DNA of 64,000 nucleotides from Burkholderia sp. SRS-46 (GCF_004343775.1 NZ_PTXL01000001.1:1364001-1428000), one strand, 5' to 3'. Positions 1 to 9,734 are shown, counted from the stretch's first letter. The notes: generated by a model from the sequence alone, not told the origin. Numbers and translations are program-made.

Positions 1-259
1 TGACAACATTTGTCACGCTCATTCCGCTCACATCGTGCGAAAGCGATTTTGAGCAAAGGCATGCTCGAGCTGACGAGCGAACGGATCGCCGGGCCCGCCG
101 AGATCGACGCACGCGGATACGTCGACGGCATCCCGCGACTATTGGGAAATGCGGTCCCGAGAATCACGCCTCACCGAGGCCGTTCTCCAGGATTGAAATG
201 ACTCGAAGAAATCAGGCAGGTCGCCTTTGCCAATGGGACGCGCTCCACCTTCTGGGCAT
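1..259. other. Intergenic stretch at the left edge, no gene recognised
   Basis: The first 15 bases form a perfect inverted repeat (TGACAA, CAT, TTGTCA), the kind of dyad a dimeric regulator could bind, but no flanking gene is visible to interpret it. A 63-codon plus-strand frame at 10-201 has no convincing ribosome-binding site or family resemblance and is not called. Nothing else is recognised before the ybiT terminator. Confidence 0.4.
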
Positions 260-294
260 AAAAAAGCCCGCCAAGAAGTCATCTCCTGGCGGGC
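260..294 (-). terminator. Intrinsic terminator of ybiT
   Basis: An 8-bp GC-rich stem (GCCCGCCA at 266-273 paired with TGGCGGGC at 287-294) is followed, on the minus strand, by a run of six T (A at 260-265 on the plus strand). It lies about 100 bases beyond the ybiT stop codon. Confidence 0.8.
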
Positions 295-390
295 CGTGTT
301 ATCCCTTCGTCCACCTCTGAGGCACTCCGAGGCGGTCCTGGAACAATTGTGGGACGCTATGCGGGCAGATTTTCGTGCCCCCGGGACAAA

Positions 391-1983
391 TTACACCTGC
401 CCCTGGCTCACGAGGAACTCCTCGTAATTGCCGCCGAAGTCGTTCAGCGTGCCATGCGTGGTCACTTCGATGATCCGGTTGGCCAGCCCGCTGACGAATT
501 CACGGTCGTGCGACACGAAGATCAGCGTGCCTTCGAACTGCTCGAGCGCGATCTGCAGCGACTCGATCGATTCCATGTCCATGTGGTTGGTCGGCTCGTC
601 CATCAGCAGCACGTTGTGGCGGCCAAGCATCAGCTTGCCCCAGATCATGCGGCCCTTCTCGCCGCCCGACAGCACCTTCACCGACTTCTTGATGTCGTCC
701 GCCGAGAACAGCAGGCGGCCGAGCGTGCCGCGCACCATCGTCTCGTCGTCGCCGTCCTTGCGGTACTGGTCGATCCAGTCCATCAGCGTGATCTCGTTCG
801 GGAACTCCTCGTACGTGTCCTGCGGCATGTAGCCGACGTTCGCGTTCTCGGACCACTTCACGGTGCCGTGGTCGAGCGCGAGCGCGCCGAGCAGCGCACG
901 CAGCAGCGTCGTCTTGCCTGCGCCGTTCTCGCCGATGATCGCGATGCGCTCGCCCGGCTGCACCGACAGGTTGAAGTTCTGGAAGATCGTGCGCTCGTAC
1001 TTCTTCGTGATCGTGTCGGCGACCACGGCGATGTTGTGCAGCTTCTTCTCGAACTCGAAGCGGATGAACGGGTTCTGGCGCGACGACGGCTTGAATTCCT
1101 CGATCTTGATCTTGTCGATCTGCTTCGCGCGGCTGGTCGCCTGGCGGGCCTTCGACTTGTTCGCCGAGAAGCGGCGCACGAAGTCCTGCAGCTCGGCCAC
1201 GCGCTCCTTCGCGCGCGCGTTCGCGGCAACCTGGCGCTCGCGCGCCTGCGCGGACGCGAGCATGTAGTCGTCATAGTTGCCCGGCCAGACCTTCAGCGTG
1301 CCGTAATCCATGTCGGCCATGTGCGTGCACACCGAGTTCAGGAAGTGACGATCATGCGAGATGATGATCATCGTCGAGTTGTAGCCGTTCAGCGTGTCTT
1401 CGAGCCAACGGATCGAGTTGATGTCGAGGTTGTTGGTCGGCTCGTCGAGCAGCAGCACGTCCGGCTTCGAGAACAGCGCCTGCGCGAGCAGCACGCGCAG
1501 CTTCCAGCCCGGCGCGACGTCGCTCATGGGGCCGGTGTGGAATTTCTCGTCGATGCCGATGCCGAGCAGCAGCGAACCCGCGCGCGCCTCGGCGTCGTAG
1601 CCGCCGTACTCGGCGAACTTCGCCTCGAGTTCGGCAGCGTGCATGTAATCGTCATCGGTCGCTTCGGGGTTCGCGTAGATCGCGTCGCGCTCGGTCATCG
1701 CGGCCCACATCTCGGTGTGGCCCATCATGACGACGTCGAGCACGCGCACGTCTTCGTAGGCGAACTGGTCCTGGCGCAGCTTGCCGAGACGGACGTTCGG
1801 CTCGAGCGCGACGTTGCCGCCGCTCGGCTCGAGGTCGCTGCCCAGGATCTTCATGAACGTCGACTTGCCACAGCCGTTCGCGCCAATCAGACCATAGCGG
1901 TTGCCCTCGCCGAATTTGACCGAGATGTTCTCGAACAGGGGCTTCGGCCCGAATTGCATCGTGATGTTGGCAGTAGAAAGCAC
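391..1983 (-). CDS. ybiT: ABC-F family ATPase, YbiT type
   Basis: A 530-residue ABC-F protein with two ATP-binding cassettes and no membrane segments. ABC-F proteins act on ribosomes, and YbiT-type members are thought to help translation; the exact role is unknown. Walker A motifs are visible at GANGCGKST (about residues 34-42) and GENGAGKTT (about 352-360), each with an [12 protein letters not shown] or equivalent signature and an LLLDEPTN or LLMDEPTN Walker B. The charged linker between the cassettes (about 240-320) matches the ABC-F interdomain region. Length and sequence agree closely with E. coli YbiT from the first residue, so the GTG start at 1983 is preferred. It stands alone with its own terminator. 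Confidence 0.93.
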   Translation of the reverse strand: MLSTANITMQFGPKPLFENISVKFGEGNRYGLIGANGCGKSTFMKILGSDLEPSGGNVALEPNVRLGKLRQDQFAYEDVRVLDVVMMGHTEMWAAMTERDAIYANPEATDDDYMHAAELEAKFAEYGGYDAEARAGSLLLGIGIDEKFHTGPMSDVAPGWKLRVLLAQALFSKPDVLLLDEPTNNLDINSIRWLEDTLNGYNSTMIIISHDRHFLNSVCTHMADMDYGTLKVWPGNYDDYMLASAQARERQVAANARAKERVAELQDFVRRFSANKSKARQATSRAKQIDKIKIEEFKPSSRQNPFIRFEFEKKLHNIAVVADTITKKYERTIFQNFNLSVQPGERIAIIGENGAGKTTLLRALLGALALDHGTVKWSENANVGYMPQDTYEEFPNEITLMDWIDQYRKDGDDETMVRGTLGRLLFSADDIKKSVKVLSGGEKGRMIWGKLMLGRHNVLLMDEPTNHMDMESIESLQIALEQFEGTLIFVSHDREFVSGLANRIIEVTTHGTLNDFGGNYEEFLVSQGQV

Positions 1984-2119
1984 GGCAGATCCCGTTAGGA
2001 GATAGATCGACGGAAAACCGGCTATTTTAACAGGAGTCGGTGAATCGCTGGGATGCGCCGCGTTCGGCGGCCCTGTAAACGGGGGCGCATCGCGCGTTCG
2101 GCCGCACGACGCGCCGGCC

Positions 2120-2147
2120 CCGGACGGGCCGGCATCGCCCCGTCCGG
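2120..2147 (-). terminator. Stem-loop just beyond the asmA stop
   Basis: A 9-bp perfect stem (CCGGACGGG at 2120-2128 with CCCGTCCGG at 2139-2147) lies right after the AsmA gene on the minus strand. There is no T run, so intrinsic termination is uncertain. Confidence 0.35.
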
Positions 2148-2152
2148 GCGCG

Positions 2153-4444
2153 TCACTTGCCGACTTTCGCCGCCACCCTGGCCGTGCCCTTCGCCGGCGC
2201 CTTCAACTGCGCGAACAGTTCCGCGCACGGCACGTCCTTGTTGTTGCTCGGCGCGATCAGCGGGATCAGCGCCGCCAGCGGATTGATCAGCCCGAGGCCG
2301 ACCATCGCGCCGGCGCGCAGCGCGAGCGCGCCCGCATCGACGCCGACGTCCGGATTCTTGAACGTGCCCTTCACATACAGCGGCGAGCGCAGCGAAAACA
2401 CCCGGAAGCCCTTCGTGTGCGGATGGACCTTCAGGTCCATCGACTCGTCGCGCAGGCTGATCGGCCCGTCGACGTTGATCAGCGCATCGTCGGTGTCGAG
2501 CGCGAACACCTTCGTGTCGAGCACGCCGTTGGTCGCCTGGAAGTCGACCGCCGCGCAGTTGATCTTCACGTCGCGGTTGCCGAACATCTTCTCGTAGACG
2601 ACGTTCGCGACGTTCAGCCCCGCCGCCTCCATCAGCAGCCGGCTGATCCGCCCGTCCGTCACGATCGCGTTGACTTCGCCGTTCGCGGTCGCGGCGAGCG
2701 CGGCCGGCGAGTTGCCGGTGGCCGACAGCGACGCATCGCCGTTGATCTCGCCGAGCGCGGACTGCATCACCTGCTGCGTCGCGAACAGCTGCTTGAGCTT
2801 CAGGTGCCGCGCGGCCACCGTGAAGCGGCCCTTGAGCGGCGCGCCGCTGCCGTCGAGGCGCGCGGTGGTCGCGAGCGAGCCGCCCGCGACGCCGAATTTC
2901 AGCGGCTCGAGCGACAGCACGCCGTCCTGCAGCACGATGTGCGTGTACAGGTCGGTGATCGGCAGGTCCGCGCTCTTGACGAGCTTGCGGCCGGTGAACT
3001 TGACGTCCGCGTCGAGCGCGCGCCAGCGGTCGGTTCGGAATGTCTCGACCGGCAGCACGCGGCCCGGCGGCTGGCGCGTCGTGTCGCCGCGCTGCGCCTT
3101 GCTCGCGGCGGTATCCGCGCCGATCACCGGCGCGAGATCGGCGAATCGCAGCAGGTTCGACACCAGCTCGCCCGACAGCAGCGGGCGCGGCTCGCGCTGC
3201 GCATACGCGAGCGTGCCGCTCAGGTCGCTGCCGCCCACCCGGCCGTTGAAGTGCTCGTAGCGGAACGTGCTCGCGTGCGGCTTGAAGTTGCCGATCAGCC
3301 GCCCTTCGGTCGCATACGGCGGCGTGTCGGGCAGCGTGATGCCGGTCAGCGCGTACAGGTGCGACATCGTCGTGCCCTGCAGCCACAGGCGCAGGTCGAG
3401 CGCGGCGAGCGCGCGCGGGTCGGTCAGCGTGCCGACGAGCGCGAGCCGCGTGTCGCCCGCCTTCACGTCGGCCTGCAGCGGGAACGGCCGCGACGCGTCC
3501 TCGAGCGCGAGCACGCCGCCGAGCTTGCCGGTGCCCGTGATCGGCACGTTCTTGTAGCGGCCGTCGACCTTCACGCCGAATGCGTACGCGGGGCCGGCCG
3601 GCTTCGCGGCGGATGGCGCGGCCGCAGCCGCGCTCGCACCGGACGACGCCATTGCCGTCGCGGCGGAGCCTGCCTGCGCTGCAGACGAAGCGGACGAAGC
3701 GGCCGACACCGACGCACTCGCCGCACTCGCGGCCTGCGCGGCCGACGCGCCCGACGCCGCGTCGGCGCTCGCCTTCGCACTGAGCTGCGCGGCGCCGTGC
3801 TTGCCGACGCGCTGCGCCGACGCGGCCCGCGACGTTTCTTCCTGCTGCTTCATCACGTCGCCGAGCGGAATCGGCTGGCCGAGCGTATCGATTGCGATCG
3901 TGAGGTCGGCCTTCGTCACCGCGTCGCGATACGTGACCGTGCCCTTCGCGAAGCCGAAGCTGTCGAGCCGCACCTTCCACGGCGAGGGCTGGTTCGATTG
4001 CTTGAACTGGAACGTCCACGTGTTGCGGCCGTCGGCGAGCCGCTCGAGGTTCACCGCGGGATTGACGACGTCGATCGACGGAATGACGATTTCATGCGCG
4101 AGCAGCGGCAGGATCGCGAGATCGAAGTGCGCGGCATCGAGCGTGACGAACTTCGGCGTTTTCGCCCAGTCGGGGTTGCCGATCTCGATCTGCGTGGCGG
4201 AGAGGCTCGGCCACGGCACCCACGCGCGCCAGCCGGTTTCGCCGTCGGGGCGGCGCCAGCCGACCTTGATGTCGCCGTTGATCGCGAACGGGCGGCCGAG
4301 CGCGGCGCTCACCTGCTCGTTGACCCACGGTTTCACGTGGTTCCAGTCGAACGTAAAGAGAAAGACACCGGCCGCCGCGATCACGACCGCGACGATGCCG
4401 ACGATCCATCCAGCCGATTTGCCGATGGCTCGGGTAAGCGTCAT
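2153..4444 (-). CDS. AsmA family protein
   Basis: A 763-residue AsmA-like protein. An N-terminal membrane anchor (about residues 10-32, [19 protein letters not shown]) is followed by a large periplasmic part with the AsmA N-terminal fold and a C-terminal AsmA-2 region. Family members are inner-membrane-anchored, bridge-like proteins linked to phospholipid delivery to the outer membrane; assignment to AsmA rather than a paralogue such as YhjG is not possible here. The ATG at 4444 is chosen because it directly precedes the signal anchor; an in-frame extension upstream to 4513 lacks one. An Ala/Ser-rich low-complexity insert of about 75 residues sits near residues 210-290. It is divergent from fetA. 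Confidence 0.85.
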   Translation of the reverse strand: MTLTRAIGKSAGWIVGIVAVVIAAAGVFLFTFDWNHVKPWVNEQVSAALGRPFAINGDIKVGWRRPDGETGWRAWVPWPSLSATQIEIGNPDWAKTPKFVTLDAAHFDLAILPLLAHEIVIPSIDVVNPAVNLERLADGRNTWTFQFKQSNQPSPWKVRLDSFGFAKGTVTYRDAVTKADLTIAIDTLGQPIPLGDVMKQQEETSRAASAQRVGKHGAAQLSAKASADAASGASAAQAASAASASVSAASSASSAAQAGSAATAMASSGASAAAAAPSAAKPAGPAYAFGVKVDGRYKNVPITGTGKLGGVLALEDASRPFPLQADVKAGDTRLALVGTLTDPRALAALDLRLWLQGTTMSHLYALTGITLPDTPPYATEGRLIGNFKPHASTFRYEHFNGRVGGSDLSGTLAYAQREPRPLLSGELVSNLLRFADLAPVIGADTAASKAQRGDTTRQPPGRVLPVETFRTDRWRALDADVKFTGRKLVKSADLPITDLYTHIVLQDGVLSLEPLKFGVAGGSLATTARLDGSGAPLKGRFTVAARHLKLKQLFATQQVMQSALGEINGDASLSATGNSPAALAATANGEVNAIVTDGRISRLLMEAAGLNVANVVYEKMFGNRDVKINCAAVDFQATNGVLDTKVFALDTDDALINVDGPISLRDESMDLKVHPHTKGFRVFSLRSPLYVKGTFKNPDVGVDAGALALRAGAMVGLGLINPLAALIPLIAPSNNKDVPCAELFAQLKAPAKGTARVAAKVGK

Positions 4445-4597
4445 GGCGGTTCCGTTGTTGTTTTCGAGGCTTGTCGCGCCATGCCGGGCCGCTTGCGTGG
4501 TCGAACGGCACACGACACCCGCGCGAGCTTTTCGATCGTATTATGGCGCACGCGTCCATACGCTTCGACGCCGTTAACGCTTTTTTTCATTTGTGAC

Positions 4598-5299
4598 ATG
4601 ACAGCCACCATCGGTCTCATCGATGCACAGGGTATGACCCGGCGGGACGCCAGGAGCGGCAAGGTTCTGCTTGCCCCCACCGATTTCAGCCTGCGCGCGG
4701 GCATGCGCATTGCGGTAACCGGCCCGTCGGGGTCAGGCAAGAGCGTGCTGCTGCGCGCGCTCGCGCTGCTCGATCCGCTCGACGGCGGCCGGGTGCTGTG
4801 GCGCGGCAAGCCGATCCGGCGCAGCGCGATTCCGCGCTACCGGCGCAGCGTCGCGTATCTGCGCCAGCGGCCGGCGCAGACGGACGGCACGGTCGAATCG
4901 CAACTGCGCTATCCGTATTCGCTCGCGGTCTACCGCGACCTGCGGTTCGATCGCGCGCGTGCCGAGCAACTGGCCGCGCGCGCGGGCCGTGGCGCCGACT
5001 TCCTCGACAAGCGCGCGGGCGAGCTGTCGGGCGGCGAAGCGCAGATCGCGGCGCTGCTGCGCGTCTTGCAGCTCGATCCGGACGTGCTGCTGCTCGACGA
5101 GCCGACCTCCGCGCTCGACCCGGAATCGACGCGCGCGATCGAAGCGCTCGTCGGCGCGTGGTTCGACGCGGCACCCGATGCGCGCGCATCCATGTGGATC
5201 TCGCACGATCCCGCGCAGGCGGCACGAATCGGCACGTCGCGGATGACGATGCAAGCCGGCATGCTGAACACCGCGCCGACCGTGGAGGTCACGCGATGA
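4598..5299 (+). CDS. fetA: ABC transporter ATP-binding protein, FetA/YbbL type
   Basis: A 233-residue single-cassette ATPase. Walker A is GPSGSGKS (about residues 44-51), the signature is LSGGEAQ, and Walker B is [12 protein letters not shown]. It pairs with the permease that follows; the two genes overlap by 4 bases (ATGA), which implies translational coupling. In E. coli the FetAB pair is an iron exporter that raises resistance to peroxide, and that role is transferred here by family. The ATG at 4598 precedes the first conserved residues; longer upstream frames are GC-rich artefacts that run antisense to asmA. Confidence 0.88.
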   Translation: MTATIGLIDAQGMTRRDARSGKVLLAPTDFSLRAGMRIAVTGPSGSGKSVLLRALALLDPLDGGRVLWRGKPIRRSAIPRYRRSVAYLRQRPAQTDGTVESQLRYPYSLAVYRDLRFDRARAEQLAARAGRGADFLDKRAGELSGGEAQIAALLRVLQLDPDVLLLDEPTSALDPESTRAIEALVGAWFDAAPDARASMWISHDPAQAARIGTSRMTMQAGMLNTAPTVEVTR

Positions 5300-6099
5300 A
5301 CGGAGTCTTGCAGGATCTGAGCCTCGTCGACGTCGGCATCGCGGCGGCGCTGGTTGCGGTCAACGGCGCGATCTCGGCCGCGCTGTCGCTCGGGCTCGGC
5401 CGCAAGCTCGCGCTCGCGGCGGTGCGCACCGTCGTGCAGTTGCTCGCGATCGGCTACGTGCTCGGCTGGGTGTTCGGTCATGCGCACTGGTATGTCGTGC
5501 TGCCGCTCACCGCGCTGATGACGCTGATCGCCGGCTTCGCGGGCGCCGGGCGCGGCAAGCGCACCTATCGCGGGCAGCGCGCCGACAGCATCCTGTCGAT
5601 CTGGTTCAGCAGCTGGTTCGTCGCGGCGATCGGCCTGTTCGTCGTGATCCGCATCCATCCGTGGTACGCGCCGCAGTATGCGATCCCGATCCTCGGCATG
5701 ATCCTCGGCAACACGCTGACCGGCGTGTCGCTCGGCGTCGAGCGGATGACCGAGGAGCTCACCGCGCGACGCGACCGCGTCGAGACTGCGCTCGCGCTCG
5801 GCGCGACGCGTTGGGAAGCCGCGCAGGACGCGGCGCGCCAGGCCGTGCGCGCCGGCATGCTGCCGACGCTCAACCAGATGGCCGTCGTCGGCGTGGTCAG
5901 CCTGCCGGGCATGATGACCGGCCAGGTGCTGGCCGGCCAGTCGCCGCTGCAGGCCGTGCGCTACCAGATCGTGATCATGTTCCTGATCGCCGCGGCGTCC
6001 GCACTCGGCACGGTCGGCGCCGTGCTGCTCACCTATCGCAGGCTGTTCTCCGCCGATCATCGCTTCCTGGCCGCGCGGCTCGAAGAGCGCGCGCATTGA
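5296..6099 (+). CDS. fetB: ABC transporter permease, FetB/YbbM type
   Basis: A 267-residue inner-membrane permease of the UPF0014/FetB family, with about six or seven hydrophobic segments and the conserved central stretch MILGNTLTGVSLG followed by an ERMTEEL-type coupling helix. Together with the overlapping upstream ATPase it would form a probable iron exporter. The last codon and the stop codon lie inside the first unit of an 8-bp tandem repeat that continues downstream, so copy-number changes beyond the first unit would not alter the protein. Confidence 0.88.
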   Translation: MNGVLQDLSLVDVGIAAALVAVNGAISAALSLGLGRKLALAAVRTVVQLLAIGYVLGWVFGHAHWYVVLPLTALMTLIAGFAGAGRGKRTYRGQRADSILSIWFSSWFVAAIGLFVVIRIHPWYAPQYAIPILGMILGNTLTGVSLGVERMTEELTARRDRVETALALGATRWEAAQDAARQAVRAGMLPTLNQMAVVGVVSLPGMMTGQVLAGQSPLQAVRYQIVIMFLIAAASALGTVGAVLLTYRRLFSADHRFLAARLEERAH

Positions 6100-6180
6100 C
6101 GCATTGACGCATTGACGCATTGACGCATTGACGCATTGACGCATTGACGCATTGACGCATCGACGCATCGACGCATCGAC
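6093..6180. repeat. 8-bp tandem repeat, 11 units, at the 3' end of fetB
   Basis: Eight exact copies of GCATTGAC (6093-6156) are followed by three copies of GCATCGAC (6157-6180), with no spacers. The first unit contains the fetB stop codon. The units are octamers, not a multiple of three, so the array stays in no single frame. It lies between the convergent genes fetB and the 6207-6680 gene. Confidence 0.97.
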
Positions 6181-6206
6181 GCGCGATGCGCTCGCGCGTC
6201 GTTCGG

Positions 6207-6680
6207 TCAGCGCGCGCTTCGGCGCTTGCCGATCACCTGCCGCAACGCGGCCGCGACGTCGGCGTCGGGCGCCAGCCCGTCGACCGATGCGACGAGCCGC
6301 ACCGCGCGTGGTGTCGTCACATACGCCTGCGCACCGACATAGCCACCGCTGCCGGCCGAGCGCGTCGTCACGACGAGCGCCTGCGGCGCCCGCGCGCCGA
6401 GGTCGGCCGTGAACGCGTCGGCGACGGTGCCGTCGCGCGGATGCAGCACGCCCGTCACGTAGTCGTCGGTATCGAAGCCCGGCGCCACGTGCGCGGTCGA
6501 ATACACGCGCACCGCATAGCTGCCGGTCGAGCACGGTTCGAGCGCGCCGCTCGACACGACGGCCGCCTGCCGTCGGGACGGCAGTTCGACTTTCTTCACG
6601 AAGCTGCAATCGTCTGCCGCCTGCGCGTGTGCGGCGACGAGCGCAGCGGCCGACAGCAGCGCGCGCATTCGGATTTTCAT
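6207..6680 (-). CDS. Exported protein resembling I-type lysozyme inhibitors (PliI-like)
   Basis: A 157-residue protein. The ATG at 6680 opens a clear signal peptide (MKIRMRALLSAAALVAAHAQA). The mature part has two cysteines and the stretch VRVYS, later TRSAGSGGYVG. The S-G-x-Y motif in that loop resembles the inhibitory loop described for periplasmic lysozyme inhibitors of the PliI/PliC groups, so a protective role against host or environmental lysozyme is plausible. The family call rests on motif resemblance only. In-frame codons further upstream (to 6869) precede the signal sequence and are not used. Confidence 0.55.
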   Translation of the reverse strand: MKIRMRALLSAAALVAAHAQAADDCSFVKKVELPSRRQAAVVSSGALEPCSTGSYAVRVYSTAHVAPGFDTDDYVTGVLHPRDGTVADAFTADLGARAPQALVVTTRSAGSGGYVGAQAYVTTPRAVRLVASVDGLAPDADVAAALRQVIGKRRSAR

Positions 6681-6915
6681 CGGGATCCCGTTCGGGAGAT
6701 GTGAAAGGTGCCCGGGAGCATAGCGTGACATCGACATGACGTCACGCCGGCGGCCGCGCGCCGCCCGACGCGCAACGAACGGCTGCGATGCCGCCGCCGG
6801 CGCACGCCGACGGCCGGCCTCATGACGGCGATGCAAGCAAGGCGGCACCATCAGCGACATCCGCGACACAAAGCGGTCACGCGATGCCGCGCGCCTGCCG
6901 CGCGCGTGCGCGCCG

Positions 6916-7467
6916 CTAGCGCTTGATCGACACCGACACCTTCGTGCCGTCGCTCATCGTGACGGTTTTCGCGCCGCCGTTGGACGAGATCGTCAACCAC
7001 TTCACCTGGCTCACCGACACGACGTTCGGGCACTGCAGCGACTTGCCGCCCGCCGTCACGCTGCGCGTGCCTTTCGGCGCGGCCGCCTGGAAGCTCATCT
7101 GCACGTTCGCCATCCCCTTCGCGTCGATCGACGGCGCGAGCCGGACCTGCGTCTGCCGCACCATCGCGCCGTTCGCGTCGCGCGGCAGGTTGTCGGCGTT
7201 CGGACAGCCGTCCGGCATCGCCACCGCGCCGTCGGGCGGCACCGACTTCCAGTTGAAGTCGTCCGTCTCGCCGGAGCGGATCTTGCGCGTCTCCTGCGCA
7301 CTGCCGAAGGTTTTCGAATCGACCTTGACGGTGTATTCGAGCTGCCCGGTGCCGCCGCCCTTCAGGCTGCCCTTGACCGGCGGCGCCGCGTACACGCTCG
7401 CGCTGACGCACGCTGCCGCGAACACGGCCGACCACGATGCGGCGACCGACAAGCTGCGTTGGCTCAT
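6916..7467 (-). CDS. Exported protein of unknown function
   Basis: A 183-residue protein with a typical signal peptide ending near SVYA-AP (about residue 27). The mature region is polar and probably beta-rich with two cysteines (DGCPN and LQCPN), which could form a disulfide in the periplasm. It resembles small exported proteins found in Burkholderia genomes (possibly DUF6013), but no function is known to me. The ATG at 7467 has a strong GGAGG Shine-Dalgarno sequence eight or so bases upstream. It is transcribed toward the lysozyme-inhibitor-like gene, 235 bases away. Confidence 0.7.
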   Translation of the reverse strand: MSQRSLSVAASWSAVFAAACVSASVYAAPPVKGSLKGGGTGQLEYTVKVDSKTFGSAQETRKIRSGETDDFNWKSVPPDGAVAMPDGCPNADNLPRDANGAMVRQTQVRLAPSIDAKGMANVQMSFQAAAPKGTRSVTAGGKSLQCPNVVSVSQVKWLTISSNGGAKTVTMSDGTKVSVSIKR

Positions 7468-7629
7468 GCTGACCTCCTTGTCATGCGGCGGCGCTCGCGC
7501 GCCCCGCGCAGTTTTTTCGATGCATGATGCGTTGTCAGTCTACCGCCAAGCGGGCCGCCATGCGCCTCGATCGCATCGGGTGTTACCCCGCTTGCGTCCG
7601 ATACGCGGCGCATGCCGTGCCGCGTGCGT

Positions 7630-8646
7630 TCAGAAGCCGCCCAGCACCAGCTTGCCGATCGCCCGCCCCGCCTCGAGCAGCCGGTGCGCGTGCCGCACGT
7701 TGGCCGCGTTGATCGCGCCGAGATGCTCGCCGAGCGTCGTGCGCAGCACGCCGCCGTCGACGAGCCGCGCGACTTCGGTCAGCAGCTTGTGCTGCTCGAT
7801 CATGTCCGGCGTCTCGAACATCGCGCGCGTGAACATGAACTCCCAGTGAAACGCGGCGCTCTTCGCCTTCAGCAGCTCGACGGGCACCGGCTTCTCGTTC
7901 TCGACGATCGTGCAGATGCCGCCCTGCGGCCGGATCACGTCCGCCGCCGCCGGGAAATGGCGGTCGGTGTCGTTGAGGATCAGCACGTAGTCCACCTGCG
8001 CATGGCCCGCGTCGCGCAGCTGCGCGGGCAGACCGCCGAAGTGGTCGACGACCTGGTCGGCGCCGAGCGTGCGCACCCACTGCGCCGATTCCGGCCGCGA
8101 CGCGGTCGCGATCACGTGCAGCTTGCCGAGCGTCTTCGCGAGCTGGATCGCGATCGAGCCGACGCCGCCCGCGCCGCCGACGATCAGCAGCGACTTGCCC
8201 GCGTCCGCGCCCTGCGGCGACACGCGCAGCCGGTCGAACAGCGCTTCCCACGCAGTCAGCGCGGTGAGCGGCAACGCGGCGGCCGCCGCGAAGTCGAGCG
8301 TGCGCGGCTTCAGCGCGACGATGCGCTCGTCGACCGCGTGATACTCGCTGTTCGCGCCCGGCCGCGTGATGCTGCCCGCGTAGAACACTTCGTCGCCCGG
8401 GCGGAACAGCGTGACCTCCGCGCCCACCGCGACGACCGTGCCGGCCGCGTCCCAGCCGAGCACGCGCGGCACGGCCTCGACCTGCGGCCTCGGCGCGCGC
8501 ACCTTGGTGTCGACCGGGTTCACGGAAATCGCCTCGACCTTGACGAGCAGGTCGCGCGGGCCCGGCACGGGCTGCGGCAGCTCGACGTCGAGCAATGCCT
8601 GCGGATCGTCGATCGGCAGGTAACGGGTCAGTCCAATGGCTTTCAT
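7630..8646 (-). CDS. Zinc-type alcohol dehydrogenase-like oxidoreductase (quinone reductase group)
   Basis: A 338-residue medium-chain dehydrogenase/reductase. The N-terminal GroES-like domain (about 25-130) contains VLGWDAAGTVVAVG; the Rossmann domain has the NADP-binding stretch GGAGGVGSIAIQLAK (about 158-172). The structural zinc cysteines of true alcohol dehydrogenases are absent, which fits the zinc-independent quinone reductase branch (adh_fam_1 type). The substrate is unknown. The ATG at 8646 matches the family N-terminus (MKAIGL). It is transcribed divergently from a LysR regulator, which probably controls it. Confidence 0.85.
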   Translation of the reverse strand: MKAIGLTRYLPIDDPQALLDVELPQPVPGPRDLLVKVEAISVNPVDTKVRAPRPQVEAVPRVLGWDAAGTVVAVGAEVTLFRPGDEVFYAGSITRPGANSEYHAVDERIVALKPRTLDFAAAAALPLTALTAWEALFDRLRVSPQGADAGKSLLIVGGAGGVGSIAIQLAKTLGKLHVIATASRPESAQWVRTLGADQVVDHFGGLPAQLRDAGHAQVDYVLILNDTDRHFPAAADVIRPQGGICTIVENEKPVPVELLKAKSAAFHWEFMFTRAMFETPDMIEQHKLLTEVARLVDGGVLRTTLGEHLGAINAANVRHAHRLLEAGRAIGKLVLGGF

Positions 8647-8720
8647 CGTTCGGCTCCTTGCGGGGGATCGGGCGGGCCGCGACCGCGGCCCTGTGAAACC
8701 GCATCGTAGGTCGCCCGATC

Positions 8721-8730
8721 TTTCTAGAAA
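8721..8730. promoter_or_regulatory. Palindrome in the divergent dehydrogenase/LysR promoter region
   Basis: TTTCTAGAAA is a perfect 10-bp palindrome in the AT-rich 125-base gap between the two divergent genes, about 40 bases before the LysR start. It is the only obvious dyad there and is a candidate operator for the LysR protein, though it does not match the classic T-N11-A form exactly. Confidence 0.35.
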
Positions 8731-8771
8731 ACCGTTATATTTCCTGAAACATTTTCTCGATTTTCCGAATA

Positions 8772-9734
8772 ATGCCTTCCGCCCCATCCGACCCTCTCGT
8801 ACCGATTCCCGGCCACGACAAGCCGCTCGACCTGCTCGACGTCGGCCTGTTCGTGCGCGCGGCGCTGCTTGCGAACGTGACGGCCGCCGGGCGCGAATTC
8901 GGCGTATCCGCGGCGGTCGCGAGCGCGCGCATCGCGCAGCTCGAGCGCCAGCTCGGCGCCCGCCTGCTGCACCGCACCACGCGCCGCATCAGCCTCACGC
9001 AGGACGGCGAGATCTTCATGGCGCGCGCCGAGGCGCTGCTGACGGCCGCCGACGCCGCGCGCGCGTCGGTCGGCCACGGCCGCACCGAGCCGTACGGACG
9101 CCTCAGGGTGTCGATGTCGTCGTCGTTCGGACGCCAGCATGTCGCGCCGGTGATTCCGGCCTTCCTGCGCCGGTATCCGTCCGTGTCGCTCGACCTGCGG
9201 CTGTCCGACGAGATCGTCGACCTGGTCGACGAGGGCTTCGACGTCGCGATCCGCCTCGGCGCGCTGAAGGATTCGACGCTGGTCGCGCGCAAGCTCGCCG
9301 CGAACCGCCGCGTCGTGTGCGGCGCGCCCGCCTATCTCGCCGAACACGGCGCGCCGCGCCATCCGGCGGACCTCGCGCAGCACGAATGCGTGATCCTCGG
9401 CGACCAGCGCAACTGGTCGTTCGTCACCCCGCAGGGGCCGCTCACCGTGCGCGTCGGCGGCCGCCTCGTCGCGAGCAATGGCGAGGCGATCCGCGAGGCG
9501 CTCATCGACGGCTTCGGGCTCGCGATCAAGTCGACCTGGGACGTCGCGCCTCACCTCGCGAGCGGCGCGCTCGTCACCGTGCTCGACGACTACCCGCTCG
9601 CCGACGAGGTCGCGATCTGGGCCGTCTATCCGAGCCGCGCGCACGTGCCGCTGAAGACGCTCGCATTCATCGCGTTTCTCGCCGATCATTTCGGCGACCC
9701 GCCGTATTGGGATCAGCGCGGCGCGGCGGCATAG
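8772..9734 (+). CDS. LysR family transcriptional regulator
   Basis: A 320-residue LysR regulator. The winged helix-turn-helix lies at about residues 18-77 (SAAVASARIAQLERQLGARL followed by LLHRTTRRISLTQDG), and the effector-binding domain fills the rest, with the typical GRLRVSMSSSFG start and the GFDVAIRLG element. The N-terminus is about 15 residues longer than usual, ahead of LDLLDVGLFV, so a later start is possible. It belongs to the AaeR/CrgA-like group by general appearance. Divergent placement suggests that it regulates the neighbouring dehydrogenase and itself. Confidence 0.88.
   Translation: MPSAPSDPLVPIPGHDKPLDLLDVGLFVRAALLANVTAAGREFGVSAAVASARIAQLERQLGARLLHRTTRRISLTQDGEIFMARAEALLTAADAARASVGHGRTEPYGRLRVSMSSSFGRQHVAPVIPAFLRRYPSVSLDLRLSDEIVDLVDEGFDVAIRLGALKDSTLVARKLAANRRVVCGAPAYLAEHGAPRHPADLAQHECVILGDQRNWSFVTPQGPLTVRVGGRLVASNGEAIREALIDGFGLAIKSTWDVAPHLASGALVTVLDDYPLADEVAIWAVYPSRAHVPLKTLAFIAFLADHFGDPPYWDQRGAAA

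Noticed and set aside
10..201. Small plus-strand gene at the left edge
   Set aside because: No ribosome-binding site, no recognisable sequence, and composition like non-coding DNA.
349..1998. A long open frame antisense to ybiT
   Set aside because: It is Arg/His/Val-rich, has no family resemblance, and mirrors the third-position GC bias of ybiT.
2417..4597. A long plus-strand frame running through asmA into fetA
   Set aside because: Only the part from 4598 resembles a protein family; the rest is a GC-driven shadow of asmA.
6093..6180. CRISPR array
   Set aside because: Units are 8 bp and contiguous with no spacers.
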